A stretch of 64,000 nucleotides of DNA from Bifidobacterium bohemicum DSM 22767 (GTDB lineage: Bacteria > Actinomycetota > Actinomycetes > Actinomycetales > Bifidobacteriaceae). The stretch spans positions 248,001-312,000 of the forward strand of contig NZ_JGYP01000002.1 of the NCBI RefSeq assembly GCF_000741525.1, read 5' to 3'. Below are positions 54,473 to 64,000 of the stretch, one piece after another (the first letter of the stretch is position 1; each line of letters opens with the position of its first letter). Below the pieces are notes generated by a model. It did no database searches, was not told the origin of the DNA, and worked only from the letters and a program-made list of their open reading frames with translations. The translations under genes were made by a program, and so were the position numbers.

Positions 54473-55320
54473 CGCACCCCCTCTTTCCTGAGCACGTCCA
54501 TGAACAACTGTTCCAAATCGGTTTTGCGGTCAAGCCGGTTTTCGTATGCCAACCGACCAGCCGCAATAATGCCCACATAATCAGCCATCTGTGCAACTTC
54601 CGAGAGGATGTGACTCGAGACGATGACAGTCATGCCCTGTGCAGGAAATCCCTTGATCATGCCGCGCAGCTCTTCGATCCCCAGCGGATCGAGGCCGTTG
54701 GTCGGTTCATCCAAGATGAGCAGTTTCGGACGATTAAGCAATGCCAGCGCTATGCCGAGACGCTGTTTCATGCCCATTGAGAACTGCCCGGCCCGCTTGT
54801 TGCCGACATTTGTCAAACCGACCGTGCTTAGCACCTCTTCGATACGGGTTTCCGGAAGTCCGAGCAAAGTGGTGCGCACTCTGAGATTCTCCGGAGCAGT
54901 GAGGTTGGGATACACCGGCGGCTCTTCGATCAAGGAACCGATGTCATAAAGATCTCGGCGTTGCCAGGTGTGGCCGAAAACCTGAATATGCCCGCCGGTC
55001 GGACGAGACATACCCGTCAAACACTTGAGAATGGTCGATTTGCCCGCGCCATTAGGACCGAGCAGACCGTAGACGCTGCCCTGAGGCACATGCAAAGAGA
55101 CCTTTGAGACCGCGATCTGACGTCCATAGGCTTTGGTCAGTCCCTCGGTACTCAGTATCAGGCCAGATGCAGAAGCGCCACCGTAATCAGTGTCATAACT
55201 ACCGGGAACAACCGCGATTCCATCCGTTCGTTGCGAACTACCGGCAGACGGCCCGCCCATAGCTACGCCCATCGAAGATCTCACACTGTCGGCAGATTTG
55301 ATATCATCCGTTGAATCCAT
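54469..55320 (-). CDS. Lantibiotic-immunity-type ABC ATPase (MutF/LanF-like)
   Basis: The 283-residue ATPase has Walker A GLLGPNGAGKST, the Q-loop SLIEEPPVYPNLT whose EE pair is typical of the LanF group, the signature FSMGMKQRLGIALAL (replacing LSGGQ) and LLILDEPTNGLDPLG. The first 50 residues are an unconserved Ser/Gly-rich extension. It heads the five-gene cluster. The start has AGGAGA at somewhat long spacing. The exporter probably removes antimicrobial peptides; the peptide is unknown. Confidence 0.87.
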   Translation of the reverse strand: MDSTDDIKSADSVRSSMGVAMGGPSAGSSQRTDGIAVVPGSYDTDYGGASASGLILSTEGLTKAYGRQIAVSKVSLHVPQGSVYGLLGPNGAGKSTILKCLTGMSRPTGGHIQVFGHTWQRRDLYDIGSLIEEPPVYPNLTAPENLRVRTTLLGLPETRIEEVLSTVGLTNVGNKRAGQFSMGMKQRLGIALALLNRPKLLILDEPTNGLDPLGIEELRGMIKGFPAQGMTVIVSSHILSEVAQMADYVGIIAAGRLAYENRLDRKTDLEQLFMDVLRKEGVR

Positions 55321-55567
55321 ACCGTTTCCATTCTCCTATTTGCGGCATTCAAGCACGATTGAGCCTGTAAACCGCGGACCACCGTCCATATTCGCCCAGA
55401 TGTTTGCATCCGAACGAAACGCAGCCAGTGATCACCCTTCAGGGAAAACGATACGAGTGAAATATCAAGAAACATGAAGCCACCGCAATATGACGCATTT
55501 CCGGTTCACCGAATGCATCCGACAACACGCGGACCCCCGGACTCTCATACCCGGCACTGGACACCTG

Positions 55568-56566
55568 TTATTGGTGCGCCGGTTCGCCCTGCTCAATCTC
55601 AAAGCCTTGCGGCTCAAGTTGGAACGTGGTGTGAGGCACCGAAACATCGAAGTGTCTGACGAGGCATTCGTGCAGCTGCGTCAAGATCTGAGCCGCCTGA
55701 GCCATGGACAGATTCCGTTCGACAACGACATGCGCGGTCAGGATGGGCATGCCCGTGGAAACCGTGGAGGCATGAATGTCATGTACTCCGACAACGTGCT
55801 CGACACCCAGCATATGCTCGCGTACCCGGTCGAGATCAAGTCCCTCCGGGGTTTGCTCGAGCAGCACCCGCACAGCGTTACGAATCAGCACACATGCGCG
55901 CGGAATAATCATAAGGGCGATGACACCGCCGGCAACCGCATCAAAGCCACGCCAACCGGTGGCCAACATGATGATCGCGGACGACACCACAGCCACTGAG
56001 CCCAACGCATCGTTCACTACTTCGAGAAAAGCGGCTTTCATATTCATGTTGTCGTTGTGCCGACCGGAAAGCACGAATGCCGAGGCGATATTGCAAGCCA
56101 ATCCAAGAACGCCGAAACCGAGCAGCAGCCCGAAATCGGTGACATCCTCGGGCACGGCACCGGTCAGGCGCATCGCGGCCTCAACGAGGGCATAGACACC
56201 GACACCCAACAGCACCAGCGCGCCCAGGCCTGCCGTAATCGGCTCCAACCGAAGCCAACCCCATGTTCGTTTCTTACTGGGCCTACGACGCATGAGAATC
56301 GCCGTGACCGTGGAGGTCGCCAACACGGCGACGTCAGTGAGCATGTGTCCGCAATCCACGAGCAGCGCCAGCGAACCGGTCATCAAGGCGCCGACCACTT
56401 CCGCCACGAAGATCGTCAGCGTCATGCACAGCGAGATCATCAGCCGCTTCTGATGTTCAAGGGAGGCCTCCGTCTGATCACGCAAGGAGGAGGCAATGCT
56501 GATATCGTCACTTACTACAGCGCCGGCATCCCGACTGTCCGGATTCGCCGAGTTCACGTCTGACAT
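55568..56566 (-). CDS. Cation diffusion facilitator (CzcD/ZitB type)
   Basis: The 332-residue transporter exports divalent metals, usually zinc, in exchange for protons. It has six helices and the two zinc-site motifs DCGHMLTD (helix II) and EVVNDALGS (helix V), then a C-terminal cytoplasmic domain (HDIHASTVSTGMPILTAHVVVE partial). ATG 56566 has GGAGA six bases upstream; longer frames lack a site. The His-rich loop of some relatives is replaced by MRRRPSKKRTWGWLRLEP. It stands alone between the immunity cluster and ldh. Confidence 0.9.
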   Translation of the reverse strand: MSDVNSANPDSRDAGAVVSDDISIASSLRDQTEASLEHQKRLMISLCMTLTIFVAEVVGALMTGSLALLVDCGHMLTDVAVLATSTVTAILMRRRPSKKRTWGWLRLEPITAGLGALVLLGVGVYALVEAAMRLTGAVPEDVTDFGLLLGFGVLGLACNIASAFVLSGRHNDNMNMKAAFLEVVNDALGSVAVVSSAIIMLATGWRGFDAVAGGVIALMIIPRACVLIRNAVRVLLEQTPEGLDLDRVREHMLGVEHVVGVHDIHASTVSTGMPILTAHVVVERNLSMAQAAQILTQLHECLVRHFDVSVPHTTFQLEPQGFEIEQGEPAHQ

Positions 56567-56844
56567 GCGTCTCTCCATTGTCCACGATGGCCTTCCAGTA
56601 ATCAGAAGGGCTACTATACCCCACATAAACCCAATAAGCACAACGTTTTGACTCTGTAGGCTGAAGGTCACACACAACGCACATCATCGTGCCGTTCATG
56701 GTGTTTTGACAGTGAATACGACAATCGTTTTCACATAAAACGGCAGAACGCAACCCTAGGTTGCGCTCCACCTTCAAACCCGCAATCCGACAAAACCGTC
56801 AAGTGGACAATCCGTCAAACCGTCGAACGGCCAAACCACCGAAA

Positions 56845-58378
<1,534 letters not shown>

Positions 58379-59869
58379 TCACCCGACGGCGGAATCCAGG
58401 ACGCGGGCTGCAAGCCGCGAATCCACATCGGCCTCGAGCGCGACGCCTTCGGTCCGGTACTCCACTTTCTGCACCTTGCCATACTCTCGGACTTCGGAAA
58501 GCAACCCACCGGCGCTATATGGCAGCAACGCACTCACGTGTATTTCAGGCGCGGGCAGCAAGGACTCGACCGCGTCGCGCAACCGATCGAGCCCCTCACC
58601 AGAGGCCGCCGATACAAAAAGCGCCTCAGGACGCATGTTGGCAAGACGTCCCACCGTGGATGCATCCACCTGATCGACCTTGTTGAACACCAGCACACGC
58701 GGTATGCCCTCCACGCCGTCAATGTCCGCCAATACGCGGTTGACGGCCTCGATCTGGGCGAACGGGTCGGCCGTGGAAGCGTCAACGACATGCACAATCA
58801 CGTCCGCGCCCGCGACTTCTTCAAGCGTGGATTTGAACGCTTCGACAAGCTGGGTGGGCAGGCTGCGCACGAAACCGACAGTATCGACGTATGCGTAGAA
58901 GCGCCCGTCATGCGCCTTGGCCCGGCGAACCGCCGTGTCGAGAGTGGCAAACAGAGCGTTCTCCACCAGCTCGCCTGAACCGGTCAGCCGATTGACCAGT
59001 GACGACTTGCCGGCGTTCGTGTAACCGACCACCGCAACCGTCGGCAGCCCGAGACGCCGCCGCGACCCACGCTTGACGTCACGGGCGGGGGCCATCGCTC
59101 GGATCTGCTTCTTCAAGCGTGCAATACGCGTACGAATGACGCGTCGGTCCATCTCAATCTGTGTCTCGCCCGGACCTCGCGAACCGATGCCTCCATTGAC
59201 GCCCGCGGCCTGACCACCGGCCTGGCGCGACAAGGACCCGCCCCAGCCGCGAAGACGTGGAAGCATGTATTCAAGCTGCGCCAGCTCCACCTGTGCCTTA
59301 CCTTCTCGGCTAGTGGCGTGCTGGGCGAAGATATCCAGGATGACGGCGGTGCGATCGACCACTTTCACTTTGGTGGCGTCCTCAAGCGCGCGACGCTGGC
59401 TGGGGGCAAGATCGCCGTCCACGATAATCGTGTCCGCCTCATGTCGAGCCACGATGCCCTCGATCTCCTTGGTCTTACCGCGCCCCACGTACGTCGCCGC
59501 GTCAGGCTTCAGCCGATGCTGCAGGACGCCATCGCACACCTGGGCCCCGGCGGTGTTGGCGAGCGCCGCAAGCTCACGCAACGATTCCTCGGCCTTTTCG
59601 AGCGTGGTTTCGTTGCGAGACCACACCCCGACGAGCACGACGCGCTCAAGACGGACTTTGCGGTATTCGACATCGCCTTCGTCCTGCATTTCACCAAGAC
59701 CGACGACGCGCCGCAGCTGGTTGCGCGATTCACGCTCGCTCCACTGCTCGGCCCCCGCCGAAAACCCGTCCATATCCGCGGGCGACCGTGCACCCTGATC
59801 CTGCAAGATGTCGGACCGGCGCCCCAGCACCTCATCGTTGCCGGCCTCAAGCCGATCATCGTTTGTCAA
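58379..59869 (-). CDS. hflX: Ribosome-associated GTPase HflX
   Basis: HflX splits stalled or hibernating 70S ribosomes. The 496-residue protein has an N-terminal HflX domain (VLVGVWSRNETTLEKAEESL, GRGKTKEIEG, RTAVILDIFAQHATSREGKAQVELAQLEYMLPRL partial), the glycine-rich GGIGSRGPGETQIEMDRR, and the GTPase motifs GYTNAGKSSLVN, DTVGFVRSLP and FNKVDQ. The start appears to be TTG 59869 with AAAGG eight bases upstream; a longer TTG start has no support. An acidic N-terminal extension of about 75 residues precedes the conserved domain. Near lexA in other actinobacteria too. Confidence 0.9.
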   Translation of the reverse strand: MTNDDRLEAGNDEVLGRRSDILQDQGARSPADMDGFSAGAEQWSERESRNQLRRVVGLGEMQDEGDVEYRKVRLERVVLVGVWSRNETTLEKAEESLRELAALANTAGAQVCDGVLQHRLKPDAATYVGRGKTKEIEGIVARHEADTIIVDGDLAPSQRRALEDATKVKVVDRTAVILDIFAQHATSREGKAQVELAQLEYMLPRLRGWGGSLSRQAGGQAAGVNGGIGSRGPGETQIEMDRRVIRTRIARLKKQIRAMAPARDVKRGSRRRLGLPTVAVVGYTNAGKSSLVNRLTGSGELVENALFATLDTAVRRAKAHDGRFYAYVDTVGFVRSLPTQLVEAFKSTLEEVAGADVIVHVVDASTADPFAQIEAVNRVLADIDGVEGIPRVLVFNKVDQVDASTVGRLANMRPEALFVSAASGEGLDRLRDAVESLLPAPEIHVSALLPYSAGGLLSEVREYGKVQKVEYRTEGVALEADVDSRLAARVLDSAVG

Positions 59870-60323
59870 TACGTCAACCTTTCCACGCGCCCTACCACCA
59901 TGAATTGTAGCGGTCGGCAGACACAAAACCAAGCACTTCCATATCGACTGACCAGCCGAACGCGCCAAGCCTCACATAAAATCGGGGGAATACCCTAAAG
60001 CGGCACCGGTGCCGCATTGGCACGGTACGAGCACTCGCTTTCATCTCGCAAAAATCGTTTTGTTTTTAATCACGCCACTTCATCGAACGGCAAGCCCAAA
60101 CACTAGCTGTCCCCCGTCCCCACTATTCCATGCGTTCCGACATCACCTTTCGGCATTGATTTCGTAATTGTCACTGGACCAACCGACCGCGATCGATACG
60201 GAAATCCCTGGCTTCGGTTTTCCCAAGCCCTATTTGCAATGTCTGTTCCGATCTGGAACTAGTATTGATACCCTGACATCGACGCAAAATCTCGAGTGCG
60301 GCGGAAGGATTGAACGGGATCAT
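59870..60323. other. Divergent gap between hflX and the methyltransferase
   Basis: No gene is supported. An in-frame extension of the methyltransferase upstream of 60324 has no conserved sequence. No clear promoter, tract or hairpin was noticed. Confidence 0.4.
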
Positions 60324-60965
60324 ATGAGCGATAAAAAAACCGCGAACACGCAGGTAAAGCAGGTCGAACAGTATTTCTCGGCGAAGCCCTCGTCGCAGGA
60401 CGTGCGGCGCACGCTGCGGGTCAATCTGCGCGGACACGAAGTCGAGGTGGAGGCATCAAACGGAGTGTTTTCCGGGCATCGCTTGGATTTGGGCACTTCG
60501 GTATTACTGCGTCAGGCACCTCAACCCCCAGCAGGCGGTGTGATGCTCGACCTGGGATGCGGATGGGGGCCGATTGCGCTGGCTCTGGGTCTCGAATCAC
60601 CGCAGGCTGATATCTGGGCCGTAGATGTCAACGAGCGTGCGTTGGAACTGACGCAGGCAAACGCCGCCAGACTCAACATCGCCGGCCGCATCCACGCGGT
60701 TAAAACCGATCAGGTGCCGCAGGACCTGCGTTTCGACCTGATCTGGTCCAATCCTCCGATTCGCGTCGGTAAGAGTGAACTGCACAGCTTATTGATGACG
60801 TGGCTGCCGCGCCTGAACATCGGCGGGCGTGCCTACTTGGTGGTGCAGAAAAATCTTGGGGGCGATTCGCTGATTGCTTGGCTGGCGCAAGAGCTTGGCG
60901 ACGAATACGAGGTCAGAAAATACGCCAGTTCGAAGGGATATCGTGTTATCGAAGTGAGCCGCTGA
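60324..60965 (+). CDS. RsmC/RlmG-like class I SAM-dependent methyltransferase
   Basis: The 213-residue protein has the SAM motif VMLDLGCGWGPIALALG, DIWAVDVNERALELTQ and the NPPIR motif typical of N2-guanine rRNA methyltransferases of the RsmC/RlmG group. It is about the size of the single catalytic domain, lacking the pseudo-domain of E. coli RsmC, as usual in Gram-positives. ATG 60324 is favoured over a codon 52 residues earlier because conservation starts near ATNTQVKQVEQYF. Substrate, 16S or 23S rRNA, is not determined. It is followed by hrpA after 190 bases. Confidence 0.86.
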   Translation: MSDKKTANTQVKQVEQYFSAKPSSQDVRRTLRVNLRGHEVEVEASNGVFSGHRLDLGTSVLLRQAPQPPAGGVMLDLGCGWGPIALALGLESPQADIWAVDVNERALELTQANAARLNIAGRIHAVKTDQVPQDLRFDLIWSNPPIRVGKSELHSLLMTWLPRLNIGGRAYLVVQKNLGGDSLIAWLAQELGDEYEVRKYASSKGYRVIEVSR

Positions 60966-61156
60966 CACAATCCGCACGGACTGATTCTCTGTCCGTAGGC
61001 AGATCGCCCGACGCATACGGCTTTAAGTACCACAAGAAATGGCGATGCAATCTCAACAATCGTAAAAACAAGCTGGACGGTATAAACAGGTCAAAATGTT
61101 CTACGCAACGAAAACAGACTGAGGTTCCACCGTTCGGACGTACGTGTAGCATAGAA

Positions 61157-64000
61157 ATGCCTATGAAATTCAACTATCCCAGCGAACTGCCGATCAGCGC
61201 AGCGCATGACGCCATCACAAGGGCCGTCGAGTCCTCTCAAGTCGTCATCATCTCCGGGCAGACCGGAAGCGGCAAGACCACGCAAATTCCGAAGATGCTG
61301 CTCGAAATGGGCCGGGGCACCCACGGCCATCAGATCGTGCACACCCAGCCACGACGGCTGGCGGCGCGCACCGTGGCCGAACGAATCTGCGAGGAGATGG
61401 GGGTTACGCTTGGCGACGAAATCGGCTATCAGGTGCGATTCACGGACGAGAGTTCACCCACCACGCGTCTACGCATTGTGACCGACGGTATTTTGCTGGC
61501 GCAGATTCAGCGCGACCCGAACCTGAGCAAATATGACACCATCGTCATTGACGAGGCGCACGAACGTAGCCTCAATATTGACTTTTTGCTGGGGTATCTC
61601 ACCGCACTGCTACCCAGACGGCGTGATCTGAAGCTGATCATCACCTCGGCCACCATCGATTCGATGAAGTTCCAGGAGCATTTTGAACATGCACTGCACA
61701 CCAAGGTCCCGGTAATCGAGGTCTCCGGGCGCACCTACCCCGTGCAGGTGCTGTATGAGCCGATTGGCGGCATGCCGGCGCTTATGCGGCATGTGCCCGG
61801 TTTTGCGGATGGATCACTGCCGGACGAAAACGGCGGGATTCCCGGACTCAACGGCAGTTCCCACGGCGGCAACGGGTCGCTGGCGGACTCACAGGACATG
61901 GCTCGGGCCGTGGCCCGCGCCTGTGCGGAACTGGCCATCCACTCCTCACACGACCGCGGACCCCGCGATATCCTTGTCTTTGCCGCCGGCGAGCGTGACA
62001 TTCATGAGTACGAGGACGCGATACGCCATCACTTTGGCCAGCGCGCTTCCGACATGCGCCGTCCCGACGCCGTCGAAATCGTGCCACTGTACGCCCGCCT
62101 GTCGGCCAAGGAACAGCACCGTGTGTTCGAAAACCACCCACACCAGCGTATCGTCATCGCCACGAACGTGGCCGAAACGTCACTGACGGTGCCCGGCATC
62201 CGCTATGTCGTGGACCCCGGAGAGGCGCGAATCTCCAGGTACTCCAAGTCTGCCAAGGTGCAGCGTCTGCCCATCGAGGCGATCAGCCAGGCCAGTGCCG
62301 ACCAGCGCTCCGGCCGTTGCGGCCGCATTACGGACGGTATCGCCATCCGCCTGTATTCGCACGATGACTATGAATCCCGGCCGCGATTCACCGAGCCGGA
62401 GATTCTGCGAACCTCGTTGGGCGCCGTAGTGCTGCATATGCTTTCCGTGGGGGTGGCCAGGACGGCCGACGACGTGACGCATTTCGGTTTTATCGACCCG
62501 CCCGACACCCGAGCGGTCTCCGATGGCTTCAACGAACTGACGGAACTCAAGGCCATCAGCCGAAAGAGCGGAGAGGTTCGTCTGACTCACCTGGGCCGAC
62601 AGCTCGCCCGCATCCCCATCGACGTGCGTCTGGGCCGGATGATCATCGAAGCCGCCAGCAAAGGCACCCCGAACACCCTGGCAGCCGTCATCGTGATAGT
62701 CGCGTTCCTGAGTTTGCAGGACCCACGCGAACGCCCCGAGGAGGCGCGCGATGACGCCGACCGCATTCACAACCGTTATGCCGATGAAACCAGCGACTTT
62801 CTGACGGCGCTGAATATCTGGGATGCTGTTTTCGGTGATTTCGATGACGGCGATCGAGGCCCGAGCAATGCCCAGTTGCGCCGTATATGCAAGACGGAAT
62901 ATTTCAGTTTTCTTCGCCTGCGGCAGTGGAAGGACCTGGTCAATCAGCTGGGTCAGATGTGCCGCCAGATGCACTTCAAAGTCGGCTCTCCTGTTCCCAT
63001 CTCGCGCCCGGACGCCAGGGTCCGCGCACTGCCCATCAATCAGCAGGCAGCTCATAGCCTTGTCTGCTCATGGGATTCCCAAGGCATTCACACCGCCATG
63101 CTCGCCGGACTGCTTTCGATGATGGGCATGCAGGTCGTACGCGAACCAAAAGTCTCCGATTTCGCGGGTCTTAAGGGAGCGGCAAAGGTCCGCGCGATGA
63201 AGCAGGCAGCCAAACGTTCCAAGAACGAGTACCAAGGCGCTCGAGGAACGAGGTTCGCGCTTTTTCCCGCCTCAAGCGTGGCCAAATCGACCCCCTCTTG
63301 GGTCATGTCGACGGATTTGACGGAAACCTCGCGACTATGGGCCCGGTACTCAGCGGCCATCGATCCGGCTTGGGCGGAACCCTTGGCAGGCAACCTCACA
63401 CGAGTAACCTACGCCGAGCCGCATTGGTCCGGATCTCGCGGCAGCGCCGTGGCCTCGAGCACCACGTTGCTTTACGGCCTGCCGATCGTGCAAGGCAGGC
63501 AAGTGCAGTGGGGCCGCATCAATCCCTCGCAAGCCAGAGACTTTCTGCTTCGTCAAGGTCTGGTGGAAGGCGATATTCAACAGCGTTTCCCTCACGATGG
63601 ATTCATCGAAAAGAACCGCTCGGTCCTGCTCGAGGCCGCGGACGATGTCAGCAGGACGCGACAGGTCGCCCAGACGGCCAGCGACGAGGATCTGTTCGAC
63701 TTCTATAATGAGGTAATCCCTCAGGATGTCACGAATGTCGCGGATCTTGCCAAATGGATCAAGGAAACGCATGGCAGCAACCCACACGTACTCGAGTTCG
63801 ACCCCACACAGGTAGAACGGCTCTCGCAGCACGAATCAGTAAGCCTTGACGACTACCCCGACCACTGGCACACCCTTGGCACCGACGGAACTCCCATCGA
63901 TCTTAGACTCAGCTATGTCTACGACCCTCAAAACCCCGCCGACGGCGTTACCGTGCATATACCCATCAGGACACTTACACGCCTGACGCCCGAGGAATTC
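61157..64000 (+). CDS. hrpA: ATP-dependent RNA helicase HrpA, 5' part
   Basis: This frame stays open from ATG 61157 to the right edge (948 residues seen). HrpA is a large DEAH-box helicase that rescues stalled ribosomes on mRNA. Motifs are GQTGSGKTTQIPKM (I), TQPRRLAARTVAERI (Ia), DEAHERSLN (II), TSATID (III), IVIATNVAETSLTVPGIRYVVD (V, partial) and QRSGRCGR (VI), followed by the HA2/OB segment LHMLSVGV. No Shine-Dalgarno precedes the ATG; TAGCAT five bases upstream could be a -10, implying leaderless translation. A second ATG lies two codons downstream. An insert rich in Gly and Asn (near 61800-61870) follows motif III. Confidence 0.92.
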   Translation, partial: MPMKFNYPSELPISAAHDAITRAVESSQVVIISGQTGSGKTTQIPKMLLEMGRGTHGHQIVHTQPRRLAARTVAERICEEMGVTLGDEIGYQVRFTDESSPTTRLRIVTDGILLAQIQRDPNLSKYDTIVIDEAHERSLNIDFLLGYLTALLPRRRDLKLIITSATIDSMKFQEHFEHALHTKVPVIEVSGRTYPVQVLYEPIGGMPALMRHVPGFADGSLPDENGGIPGLNGSSHGGNGSLADSQDMARAVARACAELAIHSSHDRGPRDILVFAAGERDIHEYEDAIRHHFGQRASDMRRPDAVEIVPLYARLSAKEQHRVFENHPHQRIVIATNVAETSLTVPGIRYVVDPGEARISRYSKSAKVQRLPIEAISQASADQRSGRCGRITDGIAIRLYSHDDYESRPRFTEPEILRTSLGAVVLHMLSVGVARTADDVTHFGFIDPPDTRAVSDGFNELTELKAISRKSGEVRLTHLGRQLARIPIDVRLGRMIIEAASKGTPNTLAAVIVIVAFLSLQDPRERPEEARDDADRIHNRYADETSDFLTALNIWDAVFGDFDDGDRGPSNAQLRRICKTEYFSFLRLRQWKDLVNQLGQMCRQMHFKVGSPVPISRPDARVRALPINQQAAHSLVCSWDSQGIHTAMLAGLLSMMGMQVVREPKVSDFAGLKGAAKVRAMKQAAKRSKNEYQGARGTRFALFPASSVAKSTPSWVMSTDLTETSRLWARYSAAIDPAWAEPLAGNLTRVTYAEPHWSGSRGSAVASSTTLLYGLPIVQGRQVQWGRINPSQARDFLLRQGLVEGDIQQRFPHDGFIEKNRSVLLEAADDVSRTRQVAQTASDEDLFDFYNEVIPQDVTNVADLAKWIKETHGSNPHVLEFDPTQVERLSQHESVSLDDYPDHWHTLGTDGTPIDLRLSYVYDPQNPADGVTVHIPIRTLTRLTPEEF

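Noticed and set aside
62180..63055. 291-codon minus-strand frame
   Set aside because: Lies within hrpA, whose frame is continuous to the window edge.

Overview
The window looks like a chromosomal segment of a Bifidobacterium. The evidence is moderately high G+C, actinobacterial gene order (nrdR, LysM protein, lexA with hflX nearby), a dcw cluster without ftsZ, an intracellular GH120 beta-xylosidase of the bifidobacterial type, a bifidobacterial-looking tmRNA tag and an L-lactate dehydrogenase close to bifidobacterial Ldh. I do not assign a species.

Layout. 1-7.3 kb: the 5' part of smc (reading frame broken near 1864), folC, a decayed small membrane gene, pepP and a NUDIX hydrolase. 7.3-24.6 kb: a YkoE-type ECF S component, then a xylose/xylo-oligosaccharide island with a ROK repressor and xylB (divergent), a TetR regulator, an oligosaccharide ABC importer, a GH120 beta-xylosidase, an acetyltransferase, a xylose-type ABC importer and xylA. 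Three related 19-bp operators lie at xylB, the monosaccharide importer and xylA, and a separate palindrome sits inside the oligosaccharide importer promoter. 24.9-29.1 kb: a flavin reductase, an ATP-grasp-like protein, then a prophage or integrative-element remnant (two small genes and a frameshifted tyrosine integrase) next to the 3' end of ssrA (tmRNA).

29.8-45.1 kb: the dcw division/peptidoglycan cluster on the minus strand in transcription order mraZ-mraW-ftsL-ftsI-(murE-like)-murF-mraY-murD-ftsW-murG-murC-ftsQ. It is headed by four 10-bp MraZ boxes and a ten-G tract placed where the mraZ Shine-Dalgarno should be. A HelR/HelD-type helicase is divergent from it. 48-50 kb: nrdR, an SOS-type LysM protein and lexA, with four LexA boxes. 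50-56.6 kb: a five-gene lantibiotic-immunity-type ABC transporter plus two-component system, and a cation-efflux protein. 56.8-64 kb: ldh, hflX, a small-molecule or rRNA methyltransferase and the 5' part of hrpA.

How the parts work together. Xylo-oligosaccharides would enter by the MalFG-type importer, be cut by GH120 in the cytoplasm, and the xylose pass through XylA and XylB to xylulose 5-phosphate for the phosphoketolase shunt, under the ROK repressor. The most unusual sequence signals are the G8-G10 tracts recurring in intergenic DNA (mostly on the sense strand just after stop codons, once as the apparent ribosome-binding site of mraZ), the frameshift in smc, and a Mur-ligase-like dcw gene lacking its ATP-binding loop.
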